Assembly (NCBI RefSeq): GCF_001506075.1
Contig: NZ_KQ947476.1
Span: 347,217 to 411,216, forward strand
Reading direction: 5' to 3'
Length of the DNA stretch: 64,000 bases
Source: Vibrio sp. MEBiC08052
Lineage (GTDB): Bacteria > Pseudomonadota > Gammaproteobacteria > Enterobacterales > Vibrionaceae
This document shows positions 63,914 through 64,000 of this stretch, in pieces. Each line of letters begins with the position of its first letter. Within the stretch, counting starts at the first letter, position 1. The position numbers and the translations under genes were made by a program. The notes below the pieces were generated by a model. The model saw nothing but the letters and a program-made list of their open reading frames with translations, was not told the DNA's origin and ran no database searches.

Positions 63914-64000
63914 TGAGTTCCCTGATGAGCTGGCTTGAGCCCCAAGAACAACTCGAAACCAGAGAAGAGCAGCTGCGAAAACAGATCAATGCGCTGTCTG
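63913..64000 (+). CDS. 5' part of an unidentified gene
   Basis: The ATG overlaps the yidD stop codon (TAATG); 29 residues, SSLMSWLEPQEQLETREEQL and following, are visible before the window ends. Charged helical start; family cannot be told. It is coupled to yidD. Confidence 0.6.
   Translation, partial: MSSLMSWLEPQEQLETREEQLRKQINALS

Overview
The window is a chromosomal segment of a gammaproteobacterium, most likely a Vibrio or close relative. The evidence is the gene families and order (ubiE-ubiJ, rmuC, queF with yhhQ, yidD), enterobacterial/vibrio-like arabinose genes and protein similarity to known Vibrio families. Assignment to a species is not possible from sequence reading alone. No rRNA, tRNA, CRISPR array or intact insertion sequence was seen.

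Layout. 0-4.3 kb: housekeeping genes (ubiJ partial, ubiE, rmuC, a small zinc-ribbon protein, a DMT exporter). 4.4-14 kb: a complete L-arabinose regulon. araB-araD-araA, an uncharacterised 174-residue gene and araC read left; araF-araG-araH, the ABC importer, reads right. The shared control region holds two araI1-I2-like AraC site pairs, both with the canonical 21-nt half-site spacing, plus a near-perfect CRP site. 14.1-17.8 kb: accessory island with a ParE/Phd-type toxin-antitoxin pair under a perfect 15-bp palindrome, a nucleotidyltransferase-HEPN fusion, and an orphan type VI secretion cassette (Hcp, glycine-zipper putative pore-forming effector, putative immunity protein). An 85-bp imperfect direct repeat flanks the latter genes. 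17.8-21.7 kb: a small secreted protein, a LysR regulator divergent from a TTC38-like TPR protein, and a second DMT transporter.

21.8-32.2 kb: a biosynthetic locus. One 2.7-kDa-residue-scale (about 2,680 aa) dimodular NRPS is organised C-A-T-C-A-T-TE-TE; both adenylation domains give the residue code DAWFLGNVV, the classical leucine code. It is preceded by a very AT-rich 680-bp region and a ThDP-dependent acetolactate-synthase-family enzyme. 32.4-34.7 kb: queF, yhhQ and an XRE regulator form a queuosine-synthesis/salvage operon.

35.4-62.3 kb: the most striking part, a long leftward locus encoding an extracellular contractile injection system (eCIS, related to PVC/Afp particles). In transcription order it has a DUF4255 cap/terminator protein, an unknown 274-residue protein, one sheath, two tube proteins, a 57-residue DUF5908 protein, a LysM tube-baseplate adaptor, a VgrG-like spike, PAAR tip, gp25, two large baseplate proteins, a tape-measure-family protein, two coiled-coil proteins of unknown role, an AAA+ ATPase and a DUF4157 (eCIS core) protein with a large unknown C-terminal region, which is a probable cargo. 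A LysM protein lies beyond it. Unlike PVC/Afp, only one sheath gene is present and no recognisable tail fibre is seen. 62.6-64 kb: ordinary genes (an NAD(P)-binding oxidoreductase, a DUF4177 protein, yidD, start of another gene).
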